64,000 nt of DNA from an uncultured Collinsella sp. (GTDB lineage Bacteria; Actinomycetota; Coriobacteriia; Coriobacteriales; Coriobacteriaceae): assembly GCA_902493375.1 (NCBI GenBank), contig CABUPH010000004.1, forward strand, positions 62,001 to 126,000, read 5' to 3'. Below, in pieces: positions 7,885-18,108 of the stretch (position 1 is its first letter; each line of letters opens with the position of its first letter). Under the pieces are notes generated by a model. It saw only the letters and a program-made list of their open reading frames with translations. It searched no databases and was not told the origin of the DNA. Position numbers and translations under genes: made by a program.

Positions 7885-9758
7885 GCGCGATCACCCATCA
7901 ATACATTCTTGGCGTGGAGCGTGGGGCAGATCCCGCAGCCGGTGCACGACGTGCGGGTGCAGTCGGGAGTCGTGACGCCCTCGAGCGAGCGACGGTACTC
8001 GCGCTCGAGGAAGCCGCGCGTGCAGCCGGGGCTCACGTGCTCCCAAGGCAGGCGCCAGTCCAACTCGTAGGGCAGGTGCACGAGCTCATTGAGGTCGATG
8101 CCGTTTTTGGCAGCAGCCTCCTTCCAGTTATCGAGCGAGAAATGCTCTACCCAGGCGTCAAAGCGAGAGCCCGAGCGCCAAGCGTCGATGATGACGGGCG
8201 TCATGTCACGACCGGCGCGGGACAGCGCGGCCTCGATGAGCGAGGTCTCGGCATCGTGGTAATGCACGCGGACGGCACGGTTGCGAACGCTCGTGATGAG
8301 CAGCTTCTGGCGACGCTTGACGTCGTCGTAGTCGAGCTGCGGGCACCACTGGAACGGCGTGGCAGCCTTGGGGATAAAGACCGAAACCGAGATGGACACC
8401 GAGATCGAGCCGCGACGAGCCTTGGGCACCACGGAACGACCGAGCTCCAGCACGTGATCGGCCAGATTGGCGATGGCCACGATGTCCTCGTCGCGCTCGC
8501 CGGGAAGGCCCATCATAAAGTAGAGCTTCATGCGGTTCCAGCCGGCCTCGAAGGCCGCCTTGGCCGCACGGTCCAGGTCCTCCTCGGTCACGTTCTTGTT
8601 AATGATGTCGCGCATGCGCTGGCTGCCGGCCTCGGGCGCGAACGTCAGGCCGCCCTTCTTTTCGCCGGCGACCGACTCGGCCATATCCACGCCAAACGAA
8701 TCCAAGCGCTGCGACGGAATAGACACGCGAATACCCGTATCCTCCAGGCGACGGTTGAGCCTGCCGAGCACGTCGCGAATGCAGGAGTGGTCGGTCGTGG
8801 AGAGCGAGGTCAGCGACACCTCGTCATAGCCGGTCTTTTCCAGACCCTGAATCACCGACGAGACGATCTGGTCGGCCGAGCGCTCGCGCACCGGGCGATA
8901 CGTCATGCCGGCCTGGCAAAAACGACAGCCGCGGGCGCAGCCGCGCAGAATCTCGATAGACAGGCGGTCGTGGACCAGCTGCGCATAGGGCACGCACGAC
9001 TGCGACAACGGATTCGTGGCGCCGAAATCCTCGACGACGCGCTTGAAGACCACCGTCGGCGCATCCTTGCCCTCACGCGGCACGGTGTAGCCATGCGGCG
9101 AGCAGGGCTCGTCGTGACGCACCTCGTAGAGCGACGGCACGTAGTTGCCGGCAATGGATGCAAGCTGCTCGACAATCTGCGCGCGCGGGACTCCTTCGTC
9201 ACGCAGACGGCGATGCAACTGGCAGGTCTCGAGCAGCGATTCCTCGCCCTCGCCGATGAGGATGGCATCGAAGAAGGCCGCGTACGGCTCGGGGTTGTAC
9301 ACCGAGGGACCGCCGGCGATGATAATGGGGTCGTCTTCACCTCGGTCGGCCGCCAACAGCGGAATGCCAGCGAGGTCGAGAGCCTCGAGGAAGTTCGTCA
9401 CCGCCATCTCGTGCGGCACATGCAGGCCAACGATATCAAACGAAGCGACCGGCGCTGCACCCTCGAGCGACAGCAGCGGAATGCCCGCCTCGCGCATGGC
9501 GTCACCCATATCGGGCCACGGCACATAGCCACGCTCGCAGGAGATGCCCTCAGCCTGGTTAAGGATGTTGTAGAGGATGGCGATACCTTGGTTGGGCAGA
9601 CCGACCTCGTATACGTCAGGATAGATCAGACAACAACGGTAATCGGCATCGGCCTTGGAAAGCGTGCCCCACTCGTGATCGATATAGCGGCTCGGCTTCT
9701 CGACCTTGGCGAGCAGCGGCTCAATTAGATGAAAACAGTCTTGGTATGCAACGCGCAA
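7881..9758 (-). CDS. TIGR03960 family B12-binding radical SAM protein
   Basis: A 625-aa radical SAM enzyme. The N-terminal ~220 residues resemble a B12-binding-like fold (YPDVYEVGLPNQGIAILYNILN; IIAGGPSVYNPEP). The iron-sulfur motif CARGCRFC is near residue 278, followed by the TIM-barrel. A C-terminal Cys cluster (CTRTSCTGCGIC) may hold a further iron-sulfur site. In many genomes the pair sits beside rplU-rpmA as here. The substrate is not known. Confidence 0.9.
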   Translation of the reverse strand: MRVAYQDCFHLIEPLLAKVEKPSRYIDHEWGTLSKADADYRCCLIYPDVYEVGLPNQGIAILYNILNQAEGISCERGYVPWPDMGDAMREAGIPLLSLEGAAPVASFDIVGLHVPHEMAVTNFLEALDLAGIPLLAADRGEDDPIIIAGGPSVYNPEPYAAFFDAILIGEGEESLLETCQLHRRLRDEGVPRAQIVEQLASIAGNYVPSLYEVRHDEPCSPHGYTVPREGKDAPTVVFKRVVEDFGATNPLSQSCVPYAQLVHDRLSIEILRGCARGCRFCQAGMTYRPVRERSADQIVSSVIQGLEKTGYDEVSLTSLSTTDHSCIRDVLGRLNRRLEDTGIRVSIPSQRLDSFGVDMAESVAGEKKGGLTFAPEAGSQRMRDIINKNVTEEDLDRAAKAAFEAGWNRMKLYFMMGLPGERDEDIVAIANLADHVLELGRSVVPKARRGSISVSISVSVFIPKAATPFQWCPQLDYDDVKRRQKLLITSVRNRAVRVHYHDAETSLIEAALSRAGRDMTPVIIDAWRSGSRFDAWVEHFSLDNWKEAAAKNGIDLNELVHLPYELDWRLPWEHVSPGCTRGFLEREYRRSLEGVTTPDCTRTSCTGCGICPTLHAKNVLMGDRA

Positions 9759-9768
9759 CGGAAAACCC

Positions 9769-10698
9769 CTAAGCAGCGAGATCTGATGCGTCCTGATAGG
9801 ACGCCATAGGACGGGTAGCGCCCGCGACCGTGGTCACCAGATCGCGAACGCGGGAGAACGTGGCAGTGACCACCTCGTTGGCACGGCTGTAGTCGACATC
9901 GCGCTCGTAGAGCGAAACAAGCGCACGGCCCATGCCATAGGTGCCCGCGGCAGCAGTGAGCGCCTTGACGGCAAACCCAATATGCGGCGTCTGCTTGACG
10001 AGCGCGCGGGTGACCGCGCGGATCACAAGACCGCCGGCAAGCACGCCCGCGACCTCGTAGCCGCGCTCAGGCTTAATGCCGCGTCCAAAGACGGCAGCGA
10101 GCTCAAAGAGCATGCCCACCTGCGCCAGCGCCATAACGGGATAATCGGCGCCCGGCAAAAACACCAGCGCACCGGTCGCCATATTGGTGAGCGCGCACGA
10201 GGTGATGATGCGGTTGGCCGCGGCGATGCGCATGAAGGTAAAGTTCGCCGCAAAAGCCGTTTCCTTGTCCGTGCGATCGAGAATCCAGCGGGCAAGCGTC
10301 TCGAGCAGATACGTCTTATCGGTTGCCGCTACCACGCCGAGCATGGGCGTAGACTCCTCGATAAACGGCACCTCCACAGCAGACTCGGCAAGCACGCACA
10401 CGGGCGCGCCGGCGATCACGAGCTCCTGCACGGCACTCTCCAAGCGGTCGGAACCACACGAGAGCACCAGCACCACATCGGTATCGGTCTTTGGAGCAAT
10501 TCGCTCCTCCCCCAGACGCTCGACGCGCACAATGCCCGAGGTCGTCTGCGGCACAAAGGCGTCACGCACCGTCTCGGCCAGAAACCGCGAGGCGGACGAA
10601 TCCAGATAGACCGAGACGCGCACCGGCGTATCGGAATCCTTCTTAACGGACGCGCCCATCTTAAAAGCGCGGGTCAGCTTATCTACGGGAATTTTCAT
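9769..10698 (-). CDS. DUF697-like membrane-associated protein
   Basis: A 309-aa protein of unknown role. The first ~130 residues look like an alpha/beta domain without a P-loop (VVLVLSCGSDRL, GAPVCVLAES). From ~170 hydrophobic helices alternate with GYEVAGVLAGGLVIRAV and GFAVKALTAAAGTYGMGRAL, which resembles the DUF697/YcjF membrane domain. It sits between rodA and the radical-SAM gene in the cell-shape series. The family assignment is by pattern only. Confidence 0.55.
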   Translation of the reverse strand: MKIPVDKLTRAFKMGASVKKDSDTPVRVSVYLDSSASRFLAETVRDAFVPQTTSGIVRVERLGEERIAPKTDTDVVLVLSCGSDRLESAVQELVIAGAPVCVLAESAVEVPFIEESTPMLGVVAATDKTYLLETLARWILDRTDKETAFAANFTFMRIAAANRIITSCALTNMATGALVFLPGADYPVMALAQVGMLFELAAVFGRGIKPERGYEVAGVLAGGLVIRAVTRALVKQTPHIGFAVKALTAAAGTYGMGRALVSLYERDVDYSRANEVVTATFSRVRDLVTTVAGATRPMASYQDASDLAA

Positions 10699-10716
10699 AG
10701 CAAACCCCTCCAGCGG

Positions 10717-11943
10717 TTACGCGGCGCCCGAACGATGCCGCCATATGGATTGTACGATACCCACCGTCAGCAGCTGAATCATCATCGAAGACGAACCGAA
10801 GCTAATAAACGGTAGCGGAATACCGGTAATCGGCATCATGCCGATGCACATGCCGATGTTTTCGAAGGTCTGGAACGCCCACATGCCAACGATGCCTACG
10901 CATGATAAGCGTAGGAACAGAGACTCGCACTTAAAGGCAACGCGGATCGTCGAGAAGATGAGCAGTACGTACAAGCACAGCAGCAAAAAGGAACCACAAA
11001 AGCCAAAGGTCTCGGACAGAAAGGCGAAGACGAAGTCGGTGTGGAACTCAGGCAGAAAGCCGCCGGCCGACTGCGTCGCATGGCCCAAACCCTTACCAAA
11101 GAAGCCGCCCGAGCCAACGGCAATAAGCGACTGCTGCAGGTTGTAGGCATCGTCCGAATCGGCATTATCGGGGTCGATAAAGACGGTCAGTCGGTTCATC
11201 TGGTACTGCTTGATGAGCACATCGTGGCCGAGCAGCGAATCAAAGACCGAATCGAGCGCCAGAACGAGGGCCACCAGGCCCACGAGCAGGGCCAGGGTCG
11301 ACAGCACCCATTCGCGGCGTGCACCGCTCATACAAATGACGATGGCACCCGAAACCAGCACGACAAGGCCCGAGCCCAGGTCGCCCATGGCAACGACGGC
11401 CAAAAACGGAATGGACAGCATGCCGCAGAGCTTGACGTAGTCGCGAACGGTATCGATGCGACCGTTATACTGCGAGCCAAGCGTAGCAATAAAGAAGATG
11501 GTGATGAGCTTGGCAAGCTCAACCGGCTGGAATGTCAAACCGATACCGGGAATCTTGATCCAGCCCGTCATGCCCAGACCGCCCGTATAGGACAGGCCCG
11601 GAATCTTGGGCGAGAAGATCACGATCAGGTCGATGACGAGCAACGCCGTCGAGAAATTGGAAATACCGCGCAGGTCGGTACGCCAGACCAGCACCGCCAG
11701 CACCGCTCCGATGCCGATTCCCAGCAGATGGCGTGAGAACGAGGCATCGGCCTTAAACTGCGAAGCCGACCAGATGATGATGGCACCGTAGGCGACGAGC
11801 GCCACGGTGGCCACGAGCACACCGATATGTACCTTTTGGCGAAACGTGCCGCGCGAGGCCGTAAGTTGCTTGTTGACGCGGTCCAGGCTGCTGCGAGAGC
11901 CGGTCTTGGTTGAACGGAACAGATCCGCCGGAGAAAAATCCAT
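10717..11943 (-). CDS. rodA: RodA peptidoglycan glycosyltransferase (SEDS)
   Basis: A 408-aa polytopic SEDS protein that polymerises glycan strands with the class B PBP encoded next to it. Seen: about ten hydrophobic segments, the FQPVELAKL motif, the periplasmic loop ending AVGSGGFFGKGLG, DFVFAFLSETFG, and the final GIPLPFISFGSSSMM. It has a ~40-residue cytoplasmic N-terminus. Nine bases separate it from mrdA. Confidence 0.95.
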   Translation of the reverse strand: MDFSPADLFRSTKTGSRSSLDRVNKQLTASRGTFRQKVHIGVLVATVALVAYGAIIIWSASQFKADASFSRHLLGIGIGAVLAVLVWRTDLRGISNFSTALLVIDLIVIFSPKIPGLSYTGGLGMTGWIKIPGIGLTFQPVELAKLITIFFIATLGSQYNGRIDTVRDYVKLCGMLSIPFLAVVAMGDLGSGLVVLVSGAIVICMSGARREWVLSTLALLVGLVALVLALDSVFDSLLGHDVLIKQYQMNRLTVFIDPDNADSDDAYNLQQSLIAVGSGGFFGKGLGHATQSAGGFLPEFHTDFVFAFLSETFGFCGSFLLLCLYVLLIFSTIRVAFKCESLFLRLSCVGIVGMWAFQTFENIGMCIGMMPITGIPLPFISFGSSSMMIQLLTVGIVQSIWRHRSGAA

Positions 11944-11952
11944 CGCAACTTC

Positions 11953-14022
11953 CTATCGAACCGAAGAATCGCCCGAGGCCGAAGAGGTATCGGGTTCGTC
12001 ATAAATCACGCCGAGCACATCGCGCACGACATGCATCGCGGTATCCGAGCCGCCGCCGCCCTGCTCCAGGACAGTAGCGATGACATACTTGGGATCATCG
12101 GCCGGTGCATAGGCGCAGAACCACGCATATTCGTCCTCGCCGCTTTTCTCGCCCGTGCCCGACTTGCCGTATACCTGCGGCGTCAGGGTGCCAAAGTGCG
12201 CCGCCAAGGACGTCGATGCCGTGTAAATCACGTCGTGCATGCCGTTGCGGACAAGAGTCAAATCCGAATCGCTGTTGATCTTGGCCTCCAGACGCTTCTT
12301 CTTGCCCTTGCCGTTGTACTTATAGGCATCGCCGTCGCCATCGCGCGACACGGCAGACAAAAACACGTGAGGCACGTACTGTTTGCCGCCGTTGGCAAGA
12401 CCCATATAGGCGCACGCCATCTGCAGGGGCGTCACCAGGATGTCGCCCTGGCCGATAGCAATGTTAGTCATATCGCCGGCATTCCACTTGCGGTCCTCGG
12501 CAGATGCGTCGGTGAAGTACGACTCTTTCCACTCGGCATCGGGAATACGGCCCGCGCCCTCACTCGGCAGATCGATACCGCAGGTCTTGCCTAGGCCCCA
12601 GCGACGAAAGACCTCCTGCAGGCCCTCGGAATGTTGCTCGTCATAAAAGAACGCCTTGCCCATGTCATAGAAGACGGGGTCGCACGAGTTGGCGATACCC
12701 GACTGCAGCGTCATGGTGCCGTGGCCAGACGTCAGCCAGCAGCGCTTGCCCCAAGCCTTGCCCAGGCCCGTCCAATAGCCCGTGCAGTTGGTTGTCTGCG
12801 TTGAAGTGTAGGTTCCAAACTCAAGACCGGCCAGTGCCGAGAGCGGCTTGATGGTCGAGGCCGACATGTACTGTCCGCTAATGGCGCGGTTGAGCAGCGG
12901 GTGCGAACCCTTGTCATCATTGAGCTCGGTCCACACGTCATTTGAGACACCACCGATAAAGACAGACGGATCGAACTTGGGCTGGCTCGCCATGCCCAGG
13001 ATCTCGCCATTGTTGGGATCGAGACACACCACAGCGCCGTTGCCGGCATTACTGTAACCAGTGGTCTTGGCAAGCTCGATAGCGCTCGCCAGCGCCGTCT
13101 CACAGGCCTGTTGGATCTTAAGGTCGAGCGTGAGCTTAATGTCGGAGCCGGCCTTCGCGGGCACGGCACCGGCCTGACCGGTCACATTGCCCGAAGCATC
13201 GACCTTGACGGTCTGCTCGCCACGAATACCCTGCAGCAGGTTTTCGTAGTAGCTCTCAACGCCCGCCTGGCCCACGATATCGCCCGACTGGTACGTAATC
13301 TTGCCAGCAGAAGCATCATCATCGCCAGAGGTTTTCTTATTCTGAGCCTCGAGCTGCTCGGAGGTAATGGTGCCGGTATAGCCCAAGATATGGCATGCCG
13401 TCTCGCCATACGGATACTGGCGCTCGGTACGCTCGGCAATCTTGACGCCCGGGAACTCGCCGGCGTGCTCCTGAATATAGGCAACCGTGGAGCGGCGGAC
13501 GTCCGTCGCAATGGTATGCAGGCTCTGGGCGCCCTCTGTATTGTCCTGGATATTGCGCAGAACCGCCACGTAGGGCATACCGAGCACGTTGGCAAGATGG
13601 CGAACTAAAACCTCATCCTCGGCAAGGTCGCGGTAGGCCACGACAGCAAGTGAGGGACGATTCTGGACAAGCGCCACGCCATTGCGGTCGAGGATGCGGC
13701 CGCGCACAGCGGGTGTGGTAACGGTACGAGTCTGATTACTATTGGCCTGCTTCTCGTAATAGTCCGACGAGACCATCTGCATGCCCCACAGCTTGATGGC
13801 AAGCGCCGCAAACATCGCGCCTACGCCCGTGGTGAGGATGGAAAAGCGGCCCTTAAAGGCGGTCGCCGCGGTATTGCCCTCGCCCTCGGTGGCGCGCGGG
13901 GCCGTTCCATGCTGCGTATCGTAGGTAAAACGGGAATCGCCACGACGCATGATGACCAGCGCGACCACGATGGCCACAACCAGCACGATACCGGCGATAA
14001 TAACCGTCAACTGGGAAGACAT
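11953..14022 (-). CDS. mrdA: Penicillin-binding protein 2 (elongasome transpeptidase)
   Basis: A 689-aa class B PBP that cross-links peptidoglycan in side-wall growth. Two hydrophobic segments at the N-terminus (residues ~7-25 and a second near 60-80), a PBP dimer domain, then the transpeptidase domain with SASTIKP (active Ser-Lys), a NSCD motif in place of SxN, and KSGTGE. The extra N-terminal hydrophobic segment is unusual. It is placed between mreD and rodA. Confidence 0.94.
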   Translation of the reverse strand: MSSQLTVIIAGIVLVVAIVVALVIMRRGDSRFTYDTQHGTAPRATEGEGNTAATAFKGRFSILTTGVGAMFAALAIKLWGMQMVSSDYYEKQANSNQTRTVTTPAVRGRILDRNGVALVQNRPSLAVVAYRDLAEDEVLVRHLANVLGMPYVAVLRNIQDNTEGAQSLHTIATDVRRSTVAYIQEHAGEFPGVKIAERTERQYPYGETACHILGYTGTITSEQLEAQNKKTSGDDDASAGKITYQSGDIVGQAGVESYYENLLQGIRGEQTVKVDASGNVTGQAGAVPAKAGSDIKLTLDLKIQQACETALASAIELAKTTGYSNAGNGAVVCLDPNNGEILGMASQPKFDPSVFIGGVSNDVWTELNDDKGSHPLLNRAISGQYMSASTIKPLSALAGLEFGTYTSTQTTNCTGYWTGLGKAWGKRCWLTSGHGTMTLQSGIANSCDPVFYDMGKAFFYDEQHSEGLQEVFRRWGLGKTCGIDLPSEGAGRIPDAEWKESYFTDASAEDRKWNAGDMTNIAIGQGDILVTPLQMACAYMGLANGGKQYVPHVFLSAVSRDGDGDAYKYNGKGKKKRLEAKINSDSDLTLVRNGMHDVIYTASTSLAAHFGTLTPQVYGKSGTGEKSGEDEYAWFCAYAPADDPKYVIATVLEQGGGGSDTAMHVVRDVLGVIYDEPDTSSASGDSSVR

Positions 14023-14035
14023 CTACGGGCCTCCC

Positions 14036-14608
14036 CTATTTGAGCTTGCGGGTCTTGGGCTTAAAGCGCATACCCGTCTGGCGTCCGCCACGTGCGGAGA
14101 ATCCATAGCCGGACTGCGGCACGACACCGGACATCAAAAACGGAATGGCAACCAGACCCGTCAGGATCGAGGACGGCAGCGCATGGCCGAAGATCGCCAC
14201 AACAAAGCTCGTCTCCAAACCCATAAACAGCAAGATGATGCTGTAGATCACATTAATGACGAGCGCGAAGGCGCCCACAGTGACGCCGCGCGCACTCGGG
14301 GTACCGCCCGTCTGACCGACGGCGCTGTGCACCAGGGCAAAAGAACCCACGGTCAGCAGGAGCGACATAACGCCCACCGGCACGGCAGCGGACAGGTCAT
14401 AAAACAAGCCGCTGCAAAAACCGCACACGACGGCACGGGTCGGGTCGCCAGAGAACACGCTTAGGCACACCAAGATAATCATGAAGTTGACGCGACCGCC
14501 CGCAATGGAGATCTGCGGTGCCAGGCCTGCCTGCAGCAGCACGCACACGATGGCGGCGATTACAAACGTGCGGGAGCTCATCCCCTGCTCGTGTAGATCC
14601 ATGGACAT
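14036..14608 (-). CDS. mreD: Rod shape-determining protein MreD
   Basis: A 190-aa membrane protein with five or six hydrophobic helices and a basic C-terminal tail (RFKPKTRKLK). MreD links MreC to the elongasome in the membrane. It is recognised mainly by position between mreC and mrdA; sequence conservation in this family is weak. Confidence 0.85.
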   Translation of the reverse strand: MSMDLHEQGMSSRTFVIAAIVCVLLQAGLAPQISIAGGRVNFMIILVCLSVFSGDPTRAVVCGFCSGLFYDLSAAVPVGVMSLLLTVGSFALVHSAVGQTGGTPSARGVTVGAFALVINVIYSIILLFMGLETSFVVAIFGHALPSSILTGLVAIPFLMSGVVPQSGYGFSARGGRQTGMRFKPKTRKLK

Positions 14609-14613
14609 GCCCC

Positions 14614-15612
14614 CTATTCGCTCGAGCCGGAATCGGTCGTCTCGGACGCGTCGGAACTGTCATCCGAGCTCTCGTCCTTCGTCTTGGTTGCAGCATCGCG
14701 CGACGTTCCCTGCGGCGTGCTGTTGGCCGTGCTCACGTCCTCATCCGAGGCCGACTGTTCATCGGTCAGCGAGGTAATGACCAGCACTTCCTCGTTGTTC
14801 TCGGCCGTTGTCTGAGCGCGCACCACAATGGTGTAGTACACGTCGTTTGCCGATTTCTCAACCGACGAGACGGTGCCAAGCGGAAGGCCCTTGGGGAACA
14901 CACCACCGATGCCCGAGGTCACGATGATGTCGCCGACTTTAACGTCGGAGTCGACGCTCACGTACTCAAGACGCAGCGTGCCGTCAGCCTGACCCTGCAG
15001 CATGCCCTGAGCGCGCGTGTCCTGCACCATAGCGGACACGCCCGAGTTCTCGTCGCCAATCAGGCGCACGGTCGACGTTTTGGCCGATACCTCGATAATC
15101 TGGCCGATAACACCGGCAGAACTCGTCACGGGCATGTTGATGGTAAGGCCGTCGGCAGAGCCCTTGTCGATGGTAACGGTCGAGGTCCAGGCATCGCCGG
15201 AGGCACCGACAATACGAGCTGCGGTCGATTTAAGGTTGTAGGTCGACTGCAGGCCGACCAGCCCCTCCAGACGCTCAGCGGTCTTTTGAGCCTCGGAGAG
15301 CTCAGCAACCTTAGAGGTCAGCTCCTCGTTTTGTTTCTTGAGCTCGTCGAGCGTGTCCTGCGACGCCGTAAGGTTAGAGAACACGTTGCCGATCGCATTG
15401 AAGGGAGCCGCCACAGCCGAGCCCACAAAGCGCACCGGCGAGGTAATCGTCGTTACGCCCGAACGCACGGCATGAATCGGTCCTGCCTCGCCCTCGCGGA
15501 TGTAAAACGTGAGCAGCAACACCGAAATCAGGCTGAAAACAATCAACGGGCGCATACCCGTTGATTGTCGCTTGGTATTCAGATTTGTGGAGAAACCCGA
15601 AGATCGTGCCAA
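14614..15612 (-). CDS. mreC: Rod shape-determining protein MreC
   Basis: A 332-aa bitopic protein: one transmembrane segment (~20-38), a coiled coil (~85-120, LDELKKQNEELTSKVAEL), then the beta-barrel MreC domain with GDIIVTSGIGGVFPKGLPLG. The C-terminal ~50 residues are Ser/Asp/Thr-rich and probably disordered. MreC organises PBP2-RodA outside the membrane. It lies 21 bases after mreB. Confidence 0.95.
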   Translation of the reverse strand: MARSSGFSTNLNTKRQSTGMRPLIVFSLISVLLLTFYIREGEAGPIHAVRSGVTTITSPVRFVGSAVAAPFNAIGNVFSNLTASQDTLDELKKQNEELTSKVAELSEAQKTAERLEGLVGLQSTYNLKSTAARIVGASGDAWTSTVTIDKGSADGLTINMPVTSSAGVIGQIIEVSAKTSTVRLIGDENSGVSAMVQDTRAQGMLQGQADGTLRLEYVSVDSDVKVGDIIVTSGIGGVFPKGLPLGTVSSVEKSANDVYYTIVVRAQTTAENNEEVLVITSLTDEQSASDEDVSTANSTPQGTSRDAATKTKDESSDDSSDASETTDSGSSE

Positions 15613-15633
15613 ATGGAATCCACCTTTTGGAAA

Positions 15634-16677
15634 TTAAGCATTGGTCTGGACGAAGCCGCCATCAAACGCATTGGCCTCGAGCACGCGGGCGCAGCCGTTA
15701 ACGACGTTATCGAGCGCCGTAGGACTGACGTTGACCGAAACACCGGTCTCATCGCGCAGGCGCACGTCGAGACCGCGCAGCAGCGCGCCGCCACCGGTCA
15801 GCAATATGCCATAGTACATAAGGTCAGAGGCAAGATCGGGCGGCGTGGCATCGAGGGCGTCCTTAACGGCCTTGGCCATCTCGTCGAGCGGCTTGTTGAG
15901 CGCGCGACGAATCTCCTCGCTCTCGATGCGCACGGTCTTGGGCAGACCGGTAATCACGTCGCGGCCGTTGACCTCGACGTCGAGCTCGTCCTTGAGCGGC
16001 ACAGCAGAGCCGACCTTGATCTTGATGTCCTCTGCCGTGCGCTCGCCGATGGCCAGGTTATAGGCATCGCGAACGTGCGTGAGGATGGCCTGGTCGAACT
16101 CATCGCCGGCAATACGGATGGACTGCGAGACGACGATGCCGCCCATGGCGATAACGGCGACCTCGGTGGTACCGCCGCCGATGTCGATGACCATGGAGCC
16201 GGTGGGCTCCTCGACGGGCAGGTCGGCGCCGATAGCGGCAGCCATGGGCTCCTCGATCAGGTAGGCCTGGCGGGCACCGGCCTGGATCGTAGCCTCAAAG
16301 ACGGCACGCTTCTCGACCGACGTGACGCCGGAGGGAACGCAGACGACAACGCGCGGACGCGGGGTCCACGGATAACGCTTCTCGGAAGCCTTGTCGATAA
16401 AGTAGCGGAGCATGGCCTCGGTAACATCGAAGTCGGCGATGACGCCGTCCTTAAGGGGACGAACGGCCACGATGTTGCCGGGCGTACGACCGAGCATGCG
16501 CTTGGCCTCGATACCGACCGCCAGGATGCGCTCGTCGTTCTTGTCGATGGCGACGACGGAGGGCTCGCGGATGACGATGCCCTTGCCGCGCACGGAGACA
16601 AGCGTATTTGCGGTGCCGAGGTCGATGGCAAGATCGCCCGCATAGCTACCGAAGAACATATCCATCAAAGAAAACAA
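15634..16677 (-). CDS. mreB: Actin-like cell-shape protein MreB
   Basis: A 347-aa bacterial actin. Seen: IDLGTANTLV (phosphate 1), VCVPSGVTSVEKRAV, IDIGGGTTEVAVI (phosphate 2), and TGGGALLRGLDVRL near the end. The start is TTG at 16677, five bases after an AGGAG site; ATG codons 4 and 6 residues later are alternatives. First gene of mreBCD-mrdA-rodA. Confidence 0.97.
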   Translation of the reverse strand: MFSLMDMFFGSYAGDLAIDLGTANTLVSVRGKGIVIREPSVVAIDKNDERILAVGIEAKRMLGRTPGNIVAVRPLKDGVIADFDVTEAMLRYFIDKASEKRYPWTPRPRVVVCVPSGVTSVEKRAVFEATIQAGARQAYLIEEPMAAAIGADLPVEEPTGSMVIDIGGGTTEVAVIAMGGIVVSQSIRIAGDEFDQAILTHVRDAYNLAIGERTAEDIKIKVGSAVPLKDELDVEVNGRDVITGLPKTVRIESEEIRRALNKPLDEMAKAVKDALDATPPDLASDLMYYGILLTGGGALLRGLDVRLRDETGVSVNVSPTALDNVVNGCARVLEANAFDGGFVQTNA

Positions 16678-16737
16678 CGCAACTCCTGATGTGTTGGATG
16701 ATTGCTGGAAAACTACTAGCTCATCATACTAGCGCAA

Positions 16738-16770
16738 GCCCGGCACCTCACTTGCGGTGAAGCGCCGGGC
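16738..16770 (-). terminator. Hairpin between TPR gene and mreB
   Basis: A 14-base imperfect inverted repeat (GCCCGGC/GCCGGGC plus a mispaired upper stem) lies downstream of the TPR gene. Only a weak T-run follows on the minus strand, so termination may be partial. Confidence 0.4.
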
Positions 16771-16792
16771 AAAGCTAAATCCCATAAGGTCA

Positions 16793-18097
16793 CTACTGGT
16801 TGTCAGCAGCCGAGAAATCCATATCGAGCGAGGAAACGGCCCAGCCGATATGGTTGTCGGAGCGCACGAATTTGACGGTGTACTCCTGCTCGCCGCCCTT
16901 GGACAGCGACGCCTTAACCTTGGCGGTCGTCTCGGTCATGGACTGGTCCATGCCCTCGACGGACACGGTAGCACCCTGCGGAATCGAGGAGATGATCATC
17001 GACTTAGCGTCCTCGGACAGGCTCGAGGCCAGGCAAGACTCGGCCTTTGCGGTGTCACCGTCGCCGGCAGCCTGGAACAGATCGGTAACCACAGATTCCT
17101 GAGACGGGAAGCCAAAGCCGCGCGTGTAGGCAAAGCCCAGACCGCCCGCGGCGATCAAAATGAGCAGAAGCAGCACGATGAAGACTTTGAGACCCGTGTG
17201 GCGATGGCGACGACGGACCTTGGCCTGCTTACGATCCTGACGGTCCTGCTGGACCATCTCGGACTCGGACAGCGTAAAGAAGCCGGTGTCCGAGGGATCG
17301 GGCATAAACTGACCGGTCGCGCCCGTAGGATCGAGCGGATCGACGGCAGGAGCGTCCATCGCGGGCGCCGGTGCCGTGGCCATAGCCGTCTGGGCAGACA
17401 GCGCGGCAAGCGAATCGTGCACGCGGGCAAGCTCATCGGCCTGCTCGGAGGTGAGCTGGTAGATACCATCGGCAGTAGCGGCGTTAAAGGCGTCGAGTGC
17501 GTCGGAGGGACGGCCGGCGGCAGAAAGCGCCTGACCCATGCCGGCGTTGAGCGCGCGCGTGTCGTCGCGGGGGCCGGCAAAGTCGATAGCCGTGCGGTAG
17601 GTCTCCACGGCATCCGCCGGACGGCCGAGCTTAATGAAGCAACGACCAAGCTCGCCGAGTGCGGCGGCAGGAGCCGGATTGGCGCCGTCGATGGCAGCCT
17701 GACGGAAGGCAGTACCCGCGTTGGCATAGTCGCCCGACTGGAACAGCGCGTTACCCAGGCCCAGATAGGCCTTGAACGGCGTGGCATAGGATGCATCCTG
17801 CGTAGCAGCAGAGAACGCCTGAGCGGCCGTCGTGTAGTCGCCCACGGCGGCGAGCGCCTTGCCGCGGTTGGTGAGCAGCGCGCCGCGCTTGCCATAGGTG
17901 CCGTCGTTGAGGGCGGCGGCATAGGCCTCGGCGGCCTCGGCATACATGCCCAGGTGCATCAAGGCGTTGCCACGAAGGTGATCGGCCTCGCCCATAATCT
18001 CATCGGGAGTCTTTGCCGCCCCAAGCATCTGGGCTGCAGCGGAAAAATCACCCGCGCGGTAAGCGGCGCGGCCCTGTTGGATCAGCTGGCTATTCAA
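16793..18097 (-). CDS. TPR-repeat membrane protein with DUF4878-like C-terminus
   Basis: A 434-aa protein. Residues 1-230 are tetratricopeptide-like repeats (AEAYAAALND, ALFQSGDYANAGTAFRQAA); a Pro/Asp-rich linker and basic stretch (KVRRRHRHTG) precede one transmembrane helix (~305-327). The outside C-terminal ~105 residues resemble DUF4878/lumazine-like secreted domains (LFQAAGDGDTAKAESCLAS). It is probably a membrane-anchored scaffold; the role is unknown. The start is TTG. Confidence 0.7.
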   Translation of the reverse strand: MNSQLIQQGRAAYRAGDFSAAAQMLGAAKTPDEIMGEADHLRGNALMHLGMYAEAAEAYAAALNDGTYGKRGALLTNRGKALAAVGDYTTAAQAFSAATQDASYATPFKAYLGLGNALFQSGDYANAGTAFRQAAIDGANPAPAAALGELGRCFIKLGRPADAVETYRTAIDFAGPRDDTRALNAGMGQALSAAGRPSDALDAFNAATADGIYQLTSEQADELARVHDSLAALSAQTAMATAPAPAMDAPAVDPLDPTGATGQFMPDPSDTGFFTLSESEMVQQDRQDRKQAKVRRRHRHTGLKVFIVLLLLILIAAGGLGFAYTRGFGFPSQESVVTDLFQAAGDGDTAKAESCLASSLSEDAKSMIISSIPQGATVSVEGMDQSMTETTAKVKASLSKGGEQEYTVKFVRSDNHIGWAVSSLDMDFSAADNQ

Positions 18098-18108
18098 GGA
18101 AGTCCCCT

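Noticed and set aside
7914..9728. A 604-codon plus-strand open frame opposite the TIGR03960 gene, and similar long antisense frames elsewhere (e.g. 16757-18118).
   Set aside because: Arg/His/Ala-rich composition and absence of ribosome sites mark them as shadows of high-GC genes with clear families.
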